From JADGHQ01 sp045805385 (GTDB lineage: Bacteria > Actinomycetota > Thermoleophilia > Solirubrobacterales > Thermoleophilaceae): DNA of 8,200 nt. Where the stretch lies: positions 1-8,200 of the forward strand of contig JBJMLG010000100.1 in NCBI GenBank assembly GCA_045805385.1, read 5' to 3'. The notes beneath the pieces were generated by a model. It had not been told where the DNA came from. It worked only from the letters and a program-made list of their open reading frames with translations, and searched no databases. This document shows positions 1-4,999 of the stretch, piece after piece (position 1 is the stretch's first letter; each line of letters opens with the position of its first letter). Both the position numbers and the translations under genes were made by a program.

Positions 1-71
1 GAGGCCGGAAAGATCAGGCCGCGCCGCTTGCAGAGCGCGACGATCTTGTCCATGGTCACGGGCTCGGGCAT
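1..71 (-). CDS. glyQS: Glycyl-tRNA synthetase, N-terminal fragment (runs off the window)
   Basis: Only the first 23 codons are present, read leftwards from ATG at 71. They give MPEPVTMDKIVALCKRRG followed by LIFPA. The pattern MDKIVxLCKRRGxIFP is the characteristic N-terminus of the dimeric (eukaryote/archaea-like, alpha2) class II glycyl-tRNA synthetase found in Actinobacteria, which charges tRNA-Gly with glycine in the cytoplasm. A second in-frame ATG at 53 is possible; I prefer 71 because TAGGGT (86-81) lies exactly 9 nt upstream of it, as at three other genes here. No strong Shine-Dalgarno is seen, although AGGG in the same hexamer could act weakly. The identification rests on a short stretch, but that stretch is distinctive. 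Confidence 0.82.
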   Translation of the reverse strand, partial: MPEPVTMDKIVALCKRRGLIFPA

Positions 72-195
72 CGCGCAGGAACCCTAGCGAGCGCCCTGGG
101 GCGAGCGCCGACGCGCCAAACCCGAACTCGAAGACCCCGCTCTTTGCAGAGAGGCTGCAGTTTCTCTTCGAGAGAGGTGGGGTAGCGTCGGCGGC
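72..195. other. Non-coding region with two small hairpins
   Basis: This is the start of the 278-nt gap between the divergent glyQS and fmdB genes. It contains two short inverted repeats: CTCT-TTGC-AGAG at 140-151 and TCTCT-TCG-AGAGA at 163-175. Neither is followed by a T-tract, so neither is a convincing intrinsic terminator. I recognise no RNA family here. The stretch is slightly richer in A+T than the flanking genes, as expected for an untranslated spacer. Confidence 0.4.
81..86 (-). promoter_or_regulatory. Putative -10 element of glyQS (TAGGGT, leaderless type)
   Basis: Read on the minus strand, TAGGGT at 86-81 is followed by 9 nt and then the ATG at 71. This fits a TAnnnT -10 box of the principal sigma factor with transcription starting at or within a few nucleotides of the start codon. 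No convincing -35 hexamer is visible about 17 nt upstream. I found no T-box leader motif, and the spacing leaves no room for one downstream of this promoter. Confidence 0.5.
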
Positions 196-312
196 ATGGT
201 GAGAACGGCGCTGCGAGCGACCAATCACATCCGGGCCTGGATCGTCTGGCACTCGATGAAGGTGTCGCTGCTCGACGATCTTGACGCGCGGCGGCCGCCC
301 GCCGGCGGCTGA
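196..312 (+). CDS. Possible 38-aa small protein of unknown function
   Basis: An ATG-to-TGA frame of 38 codons encodes a small, mildly basic peptide with a Trp-rich middle (RAWIVWHSMK) and an Asp-rich then Arg/Pro end (LLDDLDARRPPAGG). I recognise no family. In its favour, codon third positions are mostly G or C like the neighbours, TAGCGT at 183-188 stands 7 nt before the ATG (a possible leaderless -10), and a purine-rich AGGTGG lies at 175-180. Against it, the SD-like site is about 15 nt away, the peptide is very short, and in 70% G+C DNA such frames arise by chance. It could equally be untranslated spacer. Confidence 0.28.
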   Translation: MVRTALRATNHIRAWIVWHSMKVSLLDDLDARRPPAGG

Positions 313-325
313 GTTAGGCCGTAAC

Positions 326-350
326 TGGCACTCATATACTCCGAGTGCCA
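326..350 (+). promoter_or_regulatory. CIRCE-like HrcA operator overlapping the fmdB promoter
   Basis: TGGCACTC (326-333), a 9-nt spacer (334-342) and GAGTGCCA (343-350) form a perfect 8-bp inverted repeat. The arm sequence and spacer match the CIRCE consensus TTAGCACTC-N9-GAGTGCTAA, including the invariant core GCACTC-N9-GAGTGC. CIRCE is the operator of the heat-shock repressor HrcA, normally found before groESL or dnaK. Here a good -10 hexamer, TATACT (335-340), lies inside the spacer and the last base of the repeat is the A of the fmdB ATG. A bound repressor would cover the core promoter and the probable transcription start. Confidence 0.72.
335..340 (+). promoter_or_regulatory. Putative -10 element of fmdB (TATACT)
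   Basis: TATACT is close to the bacterial -10 consensus TATAAT and is separated from the ATG at 350 by exactly 9 nt. The mRNA would therefore be leaderless or have only a few leader bases. No Shine-Dalgarno can exist in that gap, because the operator half-site GAGTGCC fills it. A -35 box is not evident; GAGTTA at 311-316 is a weak candidate. Confidence 0.55.
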
Positions 351-640
351 TGCCTATCTACGAGTACCGCTGCGACAACGGGCACACCTTCGAGGTGATG
401 CAGCGCATGACCGACGAGCCGCTGACCGTGCACGACGAGTGCGGTGCGCCGGTGCAGCGCGTGTTCCACCCCGTGGCCGTGCACTTCAAGGGCTCGGGCT
501 TCTACAACACCGACTACGGCAAGAAGAGCCGCGGGGCCGCTTCTTCCACCTCCGAGTCCTCATCCGGCTCCGACAACTCGTCGTCCTCCTCGTCTAGCGA
601 GACGAAGTCGTCGTCCTCGTCCGCCAAGTCGGACGACTAG
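350..640 (+). CDS. FmdB-family zinc-ribbon protein with Ser-rich tail
   Basis: This 96-aa protein begins MPIYEYRC, the standard start of the FmdB/CxxC_CXXC_SSSS putative regulatory protein family, followed by GHTFEVMQRM and the conserved FKGSGFYNTDYG at 47-58. Family members are small and of unsettled function; some are annotated as regulatory. The usual CxxC...CxxC ribbon is changed: only C8 and C31 remain, with H12 and H28 nearby, so any metal site would be C2H2. Residues 60-96 are a low-complexity Ser-rich, acidic tail, as the family name implies. An upstream in-frame ATG at 281 is rejected because the family's N-terminus starts exactly at 350. Expression is probably controlled by the overlapping CIRCE-like operator. 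The stop codon overlaps that of the convergent LCP gene. Confidence 0.88.
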   Translation: MPIYEYRCDNGHTFEVMQRMTDEPLTVHDECGAPVQRVFHPVAVHFKGSGFYNTDYGKKSRGAASSTSESSSGSDNSSSSSSSETKSSSSSAKSDD

Positions 641-1707
641 CCGCTTCCCAGCAGCTGCTGCACAGCGCGACTCTTCTCGTTCGCGGAGATGATGAGGCTG
701 CCGGCCGGGCCCGGCGCGCTCGGCTGAAGCACGTGCGTCTGGCTCCCGCCGCCGCCCGTCATGAGGTCGCTGAACATGCCGAGCAGGCCCACCCCGCCGA
801 GGTCGGTGCGCACCGTGCGCGGCGCCTCCCAGGCCACCCACGGCAGACGGAAGAACGTGCCGGGCGAGAGCCCCTTCGAGCGCATCTGGGAGAGCACCTG
901 CTGCTGGCGCGCGGCACGCTGGCGGTCGTCCTCGTTCGGCGCGCAGAAGTTCTCGCGCACGCGCGCGTATGAGAGCGCCTGGCGACCGTTCAGGTGATGG
1001 TCGCCCTTGGGCAGCTTGAAGACGCGGCCGTCGAAGGAGTTCGAGCGGATGCAGCGCTTGAGCGACACGTCGATGCCACCGAGCGCGTCGATCAGCTTCG
1101 GGAAGTCCTGGAAGCTCACCTCGACCACGTGGTTGATCTTCACGCCGTTGCCGAGGAACTGCTCGACGGTCTTGACGGTGAGGGCGGGCCCTCCGATCGC
1201 ATAGGCGGCGTTGATCTTCTGCGCGCCGTGGCCGGGGATCTCGGCGTAGGAGTCGCGCAGGATCGAGAGCTTGCGCACGCTGCCGAAGCCCGCGTGGAGC
1301 AGCATGATGCTGTCCGAGCGGCTCGGCCCCCCGGGATTGGCGCCGGGCTCCTTGCTGCCCGGTGGGCGCGCGTCGGAGCCGAGCACGAGGATGTTGCTGC
1401 CCGTCAGCAGGCTGCCGCCGCCGGAGAGCGAGTCCTTCGTGCTCGAGGAGACGCCCTTCTCGACCTGCGCCGAGATCACGAACAGCACCAGCGAGAGCGC
1501 GAGCCAGAACAGCACGGCGAGCGCGACCCACTTCAGCGCCCGCTTCCAGGTGATCGGGCGGCGGGTGCGCCGGCCGGGCTCCTGCGGCAGCTGATCCCTC
1601 TGCCGGCGGCGCGTGAAGTCGCCGATCGCGCCGCCCGCGCGGAACCTGTCGAGCAGGCGCTTCCGCGAGCGATAGACCTTGTAGTCCGGTGCGGGGGCGT
1701 CGGGCAT
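637..1707 (-). CDS. LytR-CpsA-Psr (LCP) family cell-envelope glycopolymer ligase
   Basis: This 356-aa protein is a type II membrane enzyme. A basic cytoplasmic N-terminus (residues 1-58) is followed by one membrane segment at about 59-79 and an extracytoplasmic LCP domain at about 105-275. Visible motifs are NILVLGSDAR (105-114), RSDSIMLL (130-137), ILRDSYAEIPG (149-159) with the R-D pair, KINAAYA (164-170), ALGGIDV (208-214), LNGRQALSYARVR (239-251) and DRQRAARQQQVL (261-272). LCP proteins transfer undecaprenyl-linked glycopolymers (teichoic acid, arabinogalactan or capsule) to peptidoglycan; the polymer here cannot be told from sequence. Residues 276-356 are a C-terminal extension typical in length for the family. 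The start at 1707 is preferred to an in-frame ATG at 1773, which would place the start inside the divergent ROK gene. It overlaps fmdB convergently at the stop. Confidence 0.9.
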   Translation of the reverse strand: MPDAPAPDYKVYRSRKRLLDRFRAGGAIGDFTRRRQRDQLPQEPGRRTRRPITWKRALKWVALAVLFWLALSLVLFVISAQVEKGVSSSTKDSLSGGGSLLTGSNILVLGSDARPPGSKEPGANPGGPSRSDSIMLLHAGFGSVRKLSILRDSYAEIPGHGAQKINAAYAIGGPALTVKTVEQFLGNGVKINHVVEVSFQDFPKLIDALGGIDVSLKRCIRSNSFDGRVFKLPKGDHHLNGRQALSYARVRENFCAPNEDDRQRAARQQQVLSQMRSKGLSPGTFFRLPWVAWEAPRTVRTDLGGVGLLGMFSDLMTGGGGSQTHVLQPSAPGPAGSLIISANEKSRAVQQLLGSG

Positions 1708-1732
1708 GCGTGTCTCTATACAGTCGGGCCTC
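1708..1732. promoter_or_regulatory. Compact divergent promoter between LCP and ROK genes
   Basis: Only 25 bp separate the two start codons. The AT-rich core TCTATACAGT (1715-1724) can be read as a -10 in both directions. Rightwards it gives TACAGT (1719-1724), 8 nt before the ROK ATG, or TATACA (1717-1722). Leftwards it gives TATAGA (1720-1715), 7 nt before the LCP ATG. Neither gene has a clear Shine-Dalgarno, so both transcripts would be essentially leaderless. The -35 region of each would lie inside the coding sequence of the other gene, and simultaneous polymerase binding looks sterically impossible. Confidence 0.5.
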
Positions 1733-2680
1733 ATGCCTCCGGGGCGAGTGATCGGGTTCGACGCCGGTGGCACGAAGCTGCTCGGCGGAGTCGTGGACGA
1801 GCGCCTGCTCGTCCACCACAGGGTTCACCGGGCCCTGCGGGGGCTGACTCAGCGTGAGCTGCTGGACCTGATGGTAGAGGCCGCCGAGGAGGCCCGCGCG
1901 GCGGCCCCCGATGTGGAGGCGGTCGGCTTCGGCATTCCGTCGCGAATGGACTACGGGCGCGGGGTCTCGGATGCCTCCACGCATCTGCCGCTCGAGGGCG
2001 TGCCGTTCCGCGACGCGATGAGCGAGCGGCTGGGGCTGCCCGTGGCAGTGGACAACGACACGAATGTCGCGCTTCTCGCAGAGACTCGGGCCGGTGCGGC
2101 GCGCGGCGTCCGCGACGCGGCGATGATCACGCTCGGCACCGGCATCGGCGGCGCGCTGCTGCTCGAGGGGCGGCTTTACCGGGGCCCCCACGGGGGAGCC
2201 GGCGAGTTCGGTCACATGATCGTGGAGATCGACGGGCCGCCCTGCCCTTGCGGGTCGCGCGGCTGTCTCGAGATGGTCGCGTCCGGCAGCGCGATCGGTC
2301 GTGCGGGGGCTGAGGCGGCTTCGGTGTCGCCGTCGTCTGCGCTCGGGCGCGCGCTGGCCTCAGGCCGGGAGATCACGGGCGGGCTCGTCACCGAGCTCGC
2401 CCACGACGGCGACGAGACCGCCCGCGAGGTCGTGACGGGCGTGGGGCGGCGGCTCGGCGTGGGCATCGTCTCGATCGTGAATGCGTTCGAGCCCGAGGTG
2501 GTCGTTGTCGGCGGCGGCGCGATTGCCGCCGGTGAGCTGCTGCTCGAGCCGGCGCGGGAGGTGGTGCGCGAGCGGGCGCTGGCGCCGTGGCGCGAGCGGG
2601 TGCGGATCGAAGCCGCCCAGTTCGGCGACGAGTCGGGGATGGTGGGAGCTGCCGTGCTCGCGATGGAGTCGCTCGCGTGA
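1733..2680 (+). CDS. ROK-family sugar kinase, glucokinase-like
   Basis: This 315-aa protein is full length for the ROK (repressor, ORF, kinase) family and has no N-terminal helix-turn-helix, so it is a kinase and not a repressor. The phosphate-binding loop DAGGTK is at 10-15, the catalytic Asp is D109 within VDNDTN (106-111), and LGTGIGG is at 134-140. The zinc-binding signature is H161 (GEFGHM) plus CPCGSRGCLE (171-180, C171, C173 and C178). A C-terminal VVVVGGGAI (256-264) closes the ATPase fold. It should phosphorylate glucose or a related hexose with ATP in the cytosol; the exact sugar is not determined by these motifs. An in-frame ATG at 1706 would add 9 residues, but 1733 matches the family start and the promoter spacing. 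Its stop overlaps the rsmI start (GTGA), so the two are probably co-translated. Confidence 0.9.
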   Translation: MPPGRVIGFDAGGTKLLGGVVDERLLVHHRVHRALRGLTQRELLDLMVEAAEEARAAAPDVEAVGFGIPSRMDYGRGVSDASTHLPLEGVPFRDAMSERLGLPVAVDNDTNVALLAETRAGAARGVRDAAMITLGTGIGGALLLEGRLYRGPHGGAGEFGHMIVEIDGPPCPCGSRGCLEMVASGSAIGRAGAEAASVSPSSALGRALASGREITGGLVTELAHDGDETAREVVTGVGRRLGVGIVSIVNAFEPEVVVVGGGAIAAGELLLEPAREVVRERALAPWRERVRIEAAQFGDESGMVGAAVLAMESLA

Positions 2681-3504
2681 CCGGCCGCCTGGTCGTCTGC
2701 CCGACGCCGATCGGCAATCTCGAGGACGTGACCCTGCGCGTGCTTGCGGCGCTGCGCGAGGCCGACGTGGTCGCCTGTGAGGACACGCGCCGCACCCGCG
2801 TGCTGCTCGACCGCTACGGGGTGAAAGCGCGCCTCGTCTCCTACCACGAGCACAACGAGGAGCGGCGCGCCGCGGAGCTCGTGGAGGACATGCGCGCGGG
2901 GAAGACGGTGGCGCTCGTGTCGGATGCGGGCATGCCGCTCGTGTCGGACCCTGGGTACGTGCTCGTGCGCGCGGCGGCGGCCGCCGGTATTGCTGTCGAG
3001 GTCCTCCCCGGGCCGTCGGCGGTGCTCGCGGCGCTCGTGGCGTCGGCTTTGCCCGCGGACCGCTGGCGGTTTGCGGGCTTCCTCCCGCGCAAGAAGGGCG
3101 AGCTCCGCACGGTGCTCTCGGAGCCAGGGACGCTCGTGGCTTTCGAGTCGCCGAGGCGCGTGCCCGCAACGCTTGCCGTGCTGGCCGAGCTGTCGCCGGA
3201 GCGCGAGGCTGCGGTGGCGCGCGAGCTCACGAAGGCGCACGAGGAGGTCGTGCGGGGCACCGCCGCGGAGCTTGCGGCGCGCTATGCGGACTCGCCTCCG
3301 CGAGGTGAAGTGGTGCTCGTGATCGGCCCTCTGCCGGGCCGGGGCGCTGCCGACGAGCCGAGCGAGGAGGCGGTCGACGCGCTGGCGCGGCTGGTCGAGG
3401 CGGGGGCGAAGCCACGCGCGGCGGCGGCTGTGGTCGCGGAGCTCACCGGCGGCAGTGCGAACGCGCTGTATCGCTCGCTTCCGTCACGGCGCGGCGACAA
3501 ATAG
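2677..3504 (+). CDS. rsmI: 16S rRNA (cytidine-1402-2'-O)-methyltransferase RsmI
   Basis: This 275-aa protein is the expected length and carries the RsmI signatures in order: CPTPIGNLEDVT (8-19), CEDTRRT (34-40), SYHEHNE (55-61), SDAGMPLVSDPG (82-93), LPGPSA (109-114), GFLPRKKGE and FESPRR. It then has the conserved ELTKAHEEVVRGT, followed by a small C-terminal helical region. It uses S-adenosylmethionine to methylate the 2'-OH of C1402 in the 30S decoding centre (E. coli numbering). The GTG start is set by the 4-nt GTGA overlap with the ROK stop and by GGAG at 2665-2668, 8 nt upstream, inside the kinase gene. An upstream in-frame ATG (2587) lies deep inside the ROK gene and is rejected. The pairing with a sugar kinase looks transcriptional; I infer no biochemical link. 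Confidence 0.95.
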   Translation: MTGRLVVCPTPIGNLEDVTLRVLAALREADVVACEDTRRTRVLLDRYGVKARLVSYHEHNEERRAAELVEDMRAGKTVALVSDAGMPLVSDPGYVLVRAAAAAGIAVEVLPGPSAVLAALVASALPADRWRFAGFLPRKKGELRTVLSEPGTLVAFESPRRVPATLAVLAELSPEREAAVARELTKAHEEVVRGTAAELAARYADSPPRGEVVLVIGPLPGRGAADEPSEEAVDALARLVEAGAKPRAAAAVVAELTGGSANALYRSLPSRRGDK

Positions 3505-3570
3505 CCACGGCTTCGTAAAGAGCTGTAACGGGACCGTGACGGGCGGGGCGGTGCCGCCGGGATGCGCGCT

Positions 3571-3576
3571 TACCGT
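3571..3576 (+). promoter_or_regulatory. Putative -10 element of the M23 peptidase gene (TACCGT)
   Basis: TACCGT stands exactly 9 nt before the ATG at 3586, the same geometry as at glyQS, fmdB and metG. No Shine-Dalgarno lies in the intervening TGGCCGCGTC-rich bases. The match is only to the TAnnnT minimum, so by itself it would be weak. The repeated spacing is what makes it credible. It also argues for the start at 3586 over the in-frame ATG at 3562. Confidence 0.4.
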
Positions 3577-3585
3577 GGCCGCGTC

Positions 3586-4530
3586 ATGTTCACGCGCACC
3601 TTGATCGGCGCCCTGCTAGGGCTGGTTCTGTTGGCGCCGCCTGCGCACGCTGACGCCGGCTGGGTCTGGCCGGTGCGGGGCGACGTCATCACGCCGTATC
3701 GCAATGGCGACGACCCGTATGCAGGCGGGCAGCACCGGGGAATCGACATCGCCGCGGCGGTCGGCACGGACGTCGTTGCGGCGGCGGAGGGCGTTGTCTC
3801 GTTTGCGGGCGTCGCCGGAAGCTCGGGCGTGGTCGTGTCGATCGCGACGGCGGATGGCCGCTTCGACACGTCGTATCTGCACCTGTCTTCCGTGTCGGTC
3901 CGGAAGGGCGACCGCGTTGCGGCCGGCGACCGGATCGGCGCGGTGGGCACCAGTGGCAAGCGTTCGGCCGAGCAGCCGCACCTGCACTTCGGCGTTCGGG
4001 CCGCCGGCAGCGACCACGACTACCGCGATCCGCTCACGCTGCTGCCGCCGCGACCGCCGGCTGCGCCCGCCGAGCCGGAGCGGCCCGTCCCCGTGGCGGC
4101 GCCGGTCCCGGTCGTGGCGCCGCCCGCCGCGAGTGCTCCGGTGGCGGTCCGGCCGCGGGTCGCTCGCCCTCGGTTTTCGCGGCGCCCCGTGAGCCGTCGC
4201 GTGCCGGGCCCGTTCCGGAAGCCGGTCACGGTGCCCTTGGCTCCTCGAGCGCACATCCCCATAGCGGTCGCGCGCGCCACCGGGGCCGCCACGGCTCACA
4301 TCCCTACGCCGCGTGCGTCCGCTGGTCCGGCCGCCGTCCTAACGCCGCCTGCTCACCACCGGCCGGCCACGGCGCCAAAGGCGCACCGCGGCGTCGACTA
4401 CGGCTGGCTCGCCGCCTGCGCAGGGCTGATCGCCGCCGCCACGCTGCTCGGTCGCCCGGAGCGGGCGCGAGCCGCGGGCTTGGCCGGCCGCTCGGCTGTG
4501 CGCCGGCTACGGGCTCGTCTGGCGTCGTAG
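3586..4530 (+). CDS. Secreted M23 (LytM-type) metallopeptidase with C-terminal membrane anchor
   Basis: This 314-aa protein begins with a signal peptide (TR at 3-4, hydrophobic core LIGALLGLVLLAPP, probable cleavage after AHA at 22). The M23 peptidase fold follows immediately at about 26-150. The zinc and catalytic residues are all present: H50 and D54 in HRGID, H99 in YLHL, and H132/H134 in HLHFG. Such enzymes cut peptidoglycan cross-bridges, or act as scaffolds when residues are lost; here it looks catalytically complete. Residues 150-265 are a Pro/Ala/Arg-rich linker without recognisable domains. A hydrophobic segment at about 273-289 (WLAACAGLIAAATLLG) is followed by a strongly basic tail, which suggests anchoring with the tail in the cytoplasm. 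An ATG at 3562 would add 8 residues (MRAYRGRV) before the signal peptide and cannot be excluded. Confidence 0.87.
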   Translation: MFTRTLIGALLGLVLLAPPAHADAGWVWPVRGDVITPYRNGDDPYAGGQHRGIDIAAAVGTDVVAAAEGVVSFAGVAGSSGVVVSIATADGRFDTSYLHLSSVSVRKGDRVAAGDRIGAVGTSGKRSAEQPHLHFGVRAAGSDHDYRDPLTLLPPRPPAAPAEPERPVPVAAPVPVVAPPAASAPVAVRPRVARPRFSRRPVSRRVPGPFRKPVTVPLAPRAHIPIAVARATGAATAHIPTPRASAGPAAVLTPPAHHRPATAPKAHRGVDYGWLAACAGLIAAATLLGRPERARAAGLAGRSAVRRLRARLAS

Positions 4531-4574
4531 CCGCGGCGCGGTTGGGCTGAGCACTTAGGAGCTGTGGCCGGAGG

Positions 4575-4697
4575 GGGAAAAACTTCCATGCGGAGCGACT
4601 TGCCGGGCCGGCGACGTCGGGATGGAACTTGTTCCCGTATAGCGCGACAAACTTCCATGCCGTCGCCGTGGGTCGGGTCCAGATGGAAGTTTTTCCC
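4575..4697. repeat. Nested palindromic intergenic element (four GGAA/TTCC-type repeats)
   Basis: Four related 15-bp units alternate in orientation: GGGAAAAACTTCCAT (4575-4589), ATGGAACTTGTTCCC (4622-4636), a partial GACAAACTTCCAT (4646-4658) and ATGGAAGTTTTTCCC (4683-4697). The outermost pair are perfect 15-bp inverted copies. CGGCGACG (4609-4616) is the exact inverse of CGTCGCCG (4661-4668), and units 2 and 3 pair with each other imperfectly. All three pairs are nested around a centre near 4636-4640. The element lies between the convergent ends of the M23 gene (4530) and the 74-aa gene (4719). It has an A-tract before and a T-tract after the CTTCCAT/ATGGAAG stem, as in bidirectional terminators. 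It could also be a dispersed repeat (REP/BIME-like). No target-site duplication is seen. Confidence 0.75.
4649..4694 (+). terminator. Possible terminator hairpin of the M23 gene, inside the palindromic element
   Basis: AAACTTCCAT (4649-4658) and ATGGAAGTTT (4683-4692) form a perfect 10-bp stem around a 24-nt G+C-rich loop. The run of five T at 4690-4694 covers the end of the stem. The mirror arrangement on the minus strand uses units 1 and 2 (4575-4636; stem matched at 13 of 15 positions) and would serve the 74-aa gene. The stems are A/T-rich and the T-run is short and partly paired, so intrinsic termination is plausible but not certain. Confidence 0.35.
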
Positions 4698-4716
4698 GCC
4701 TGCCGCGCGCCTCGCG

Positions 4717-4941
4717 CTAATGCAGGATCAGCGAGCGCACCTGCGAGTCGAGCGCCAGCTCGTCCAGCAGCCGCGGGTGCTCGTCGAGGTGGTCGAGCAC
4801 GAACTCGTCGCCCAGCATGTCGAACAGGCCGCGTCCCTCTGCGGCGTGGTCGGCGAGGTAGCTGCCGATCTCCCCGCTCATTCCGGGACGTGGCACAGCT
4901 GCGAAGGGAACACCGTCGTATGCGAGGTCCTCGAGGAACAT
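4717..4941 (-). CDS. Hypothetical 74-aa acidic protein
   Basis: I do not recognise this protein. It is 74 residues, strongly acidic (many Asp and Glu, few Arg, no Lys), with no Cys, no signal peptide and no membrane segment. The second half, from about GLFDMLGDEF to the C-terminal SQVRSLILH, looks like amphipathic helices. It is probably a real gene: AGGAGG (minus strand 4954-4949) stands 7 nt before the ATG at 4941, a near-ideal Shine-Dalgarno. It also fills the space between a palindromic element and a divergent promoter region. It is divergent from metG and convergent with the M23 gene. The SD-led start contrasts with the leaderless-looking neighbours and implies a 5' UTR reaching into the palindromic region at 4966-5011. 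Confidence 0.65.
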   Translation of the reverse strand: MFLEDLAYDGVPFAAVPRPGMSGEIGSYLADHAAEGRGLFDMLGDEFVLDHLDEHPRLLDELALDSQVRSLILH

Positions 4942-4948
4942 GCGGATG

Positions 4949-4954
4949 CCTCCT
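4949..4954 (-). promoter_or_regulatory. Ribosome binding site of the 74-aa gene (AGGAGG)
   Basis: On the minus strand a full AGGAGG is followed by CATCCGC (7 nt) and ATG. This is the best Shine-Dalgarno in the window and is the main reason for accepting the small gene and its start. Confidence 0.75.
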
Positions 4955-4965
4955 GTCGGGTTCGG

Positions 4966-4996
4966 CCGAGTGTCCCGCCCCGGGGCGGGCGCTCGG
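4966..4996. promoter_or_regulatory. G+C-rich palindrome in the divergent 74-aa/metG control region
   Basis: The core CCCGCCCCGGGGCGGG (4974-4989) is a perfect 16-bp palindrome, flanked by CCGAG (4966-4970) and CTCGG (4992-4996), which pair with each other. As RNA in either direction it would fold into a hairpin of about 12-13 bp. There is no T-tract, so it is not a simple intrinsic terminator. It may be an operator or a 5'-UTR hairpin of the 74-aa mRNA. I know of no regulator for this exact sequence. Confidence 0.5.
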
Positions 4997-4999
4997 TAG

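Noticed and set aside
170..190. GAGAGGTGGGGTAGCG resembling a T-box antiterminator motif
   Set aside because: It matches AGGGTGGnACCGCG poorly, lies on the strand opposite to glyQS, has no specifier-loop stem or terminator, and is not positioned before a synthetase gene in that direction.
590..605. TCGTCT-AGCG-AGACGA hairpin in the Ser-rich tail of fmdB as a terminator
   Set aside because: The stem is 6 bp with no following T-tract, and it is explained by repetitive Ser/Glu/Thr codons in the coding sequence.
994..1857. 287-codon plus-strand frame antisense to the LCP gene
   Set aside because: Its translation is repetitive Glu/Ala/Arg/Asp with no recognisable fold, and the opposite strand encodes a complete LCP protein.
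560..2215. Long open frame (551 codons) on the minus strand spanning LCP and part of ROK
   Set aside because: It is an out-of-frame shadow produced by high G+C content: Arg/Ala/Pro-rich low-complexity translation, no motifs, and it crosses the divergent LCP/ROK promoter. The LCP and ROK frames explain the same DNA with clear family motifs.
3505..3585. Terminator between rsmI and the M23 gene
   Set aside because: GGCGG-TG-CCGCC near 3547-3558 could form a small hairpin, but its loop is too short as written and no T-run follows. The 81-nt gap shows only the probable -10 of the next gene.
4575..4697. Insertion sequence or CRISPR array
   Set aside because: There is no transposase frame and no target-site duplication. 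The repeats alternate in orientation with unequal short spacers, unlike the same-direction repeats and uniform spacers of CRISPR.
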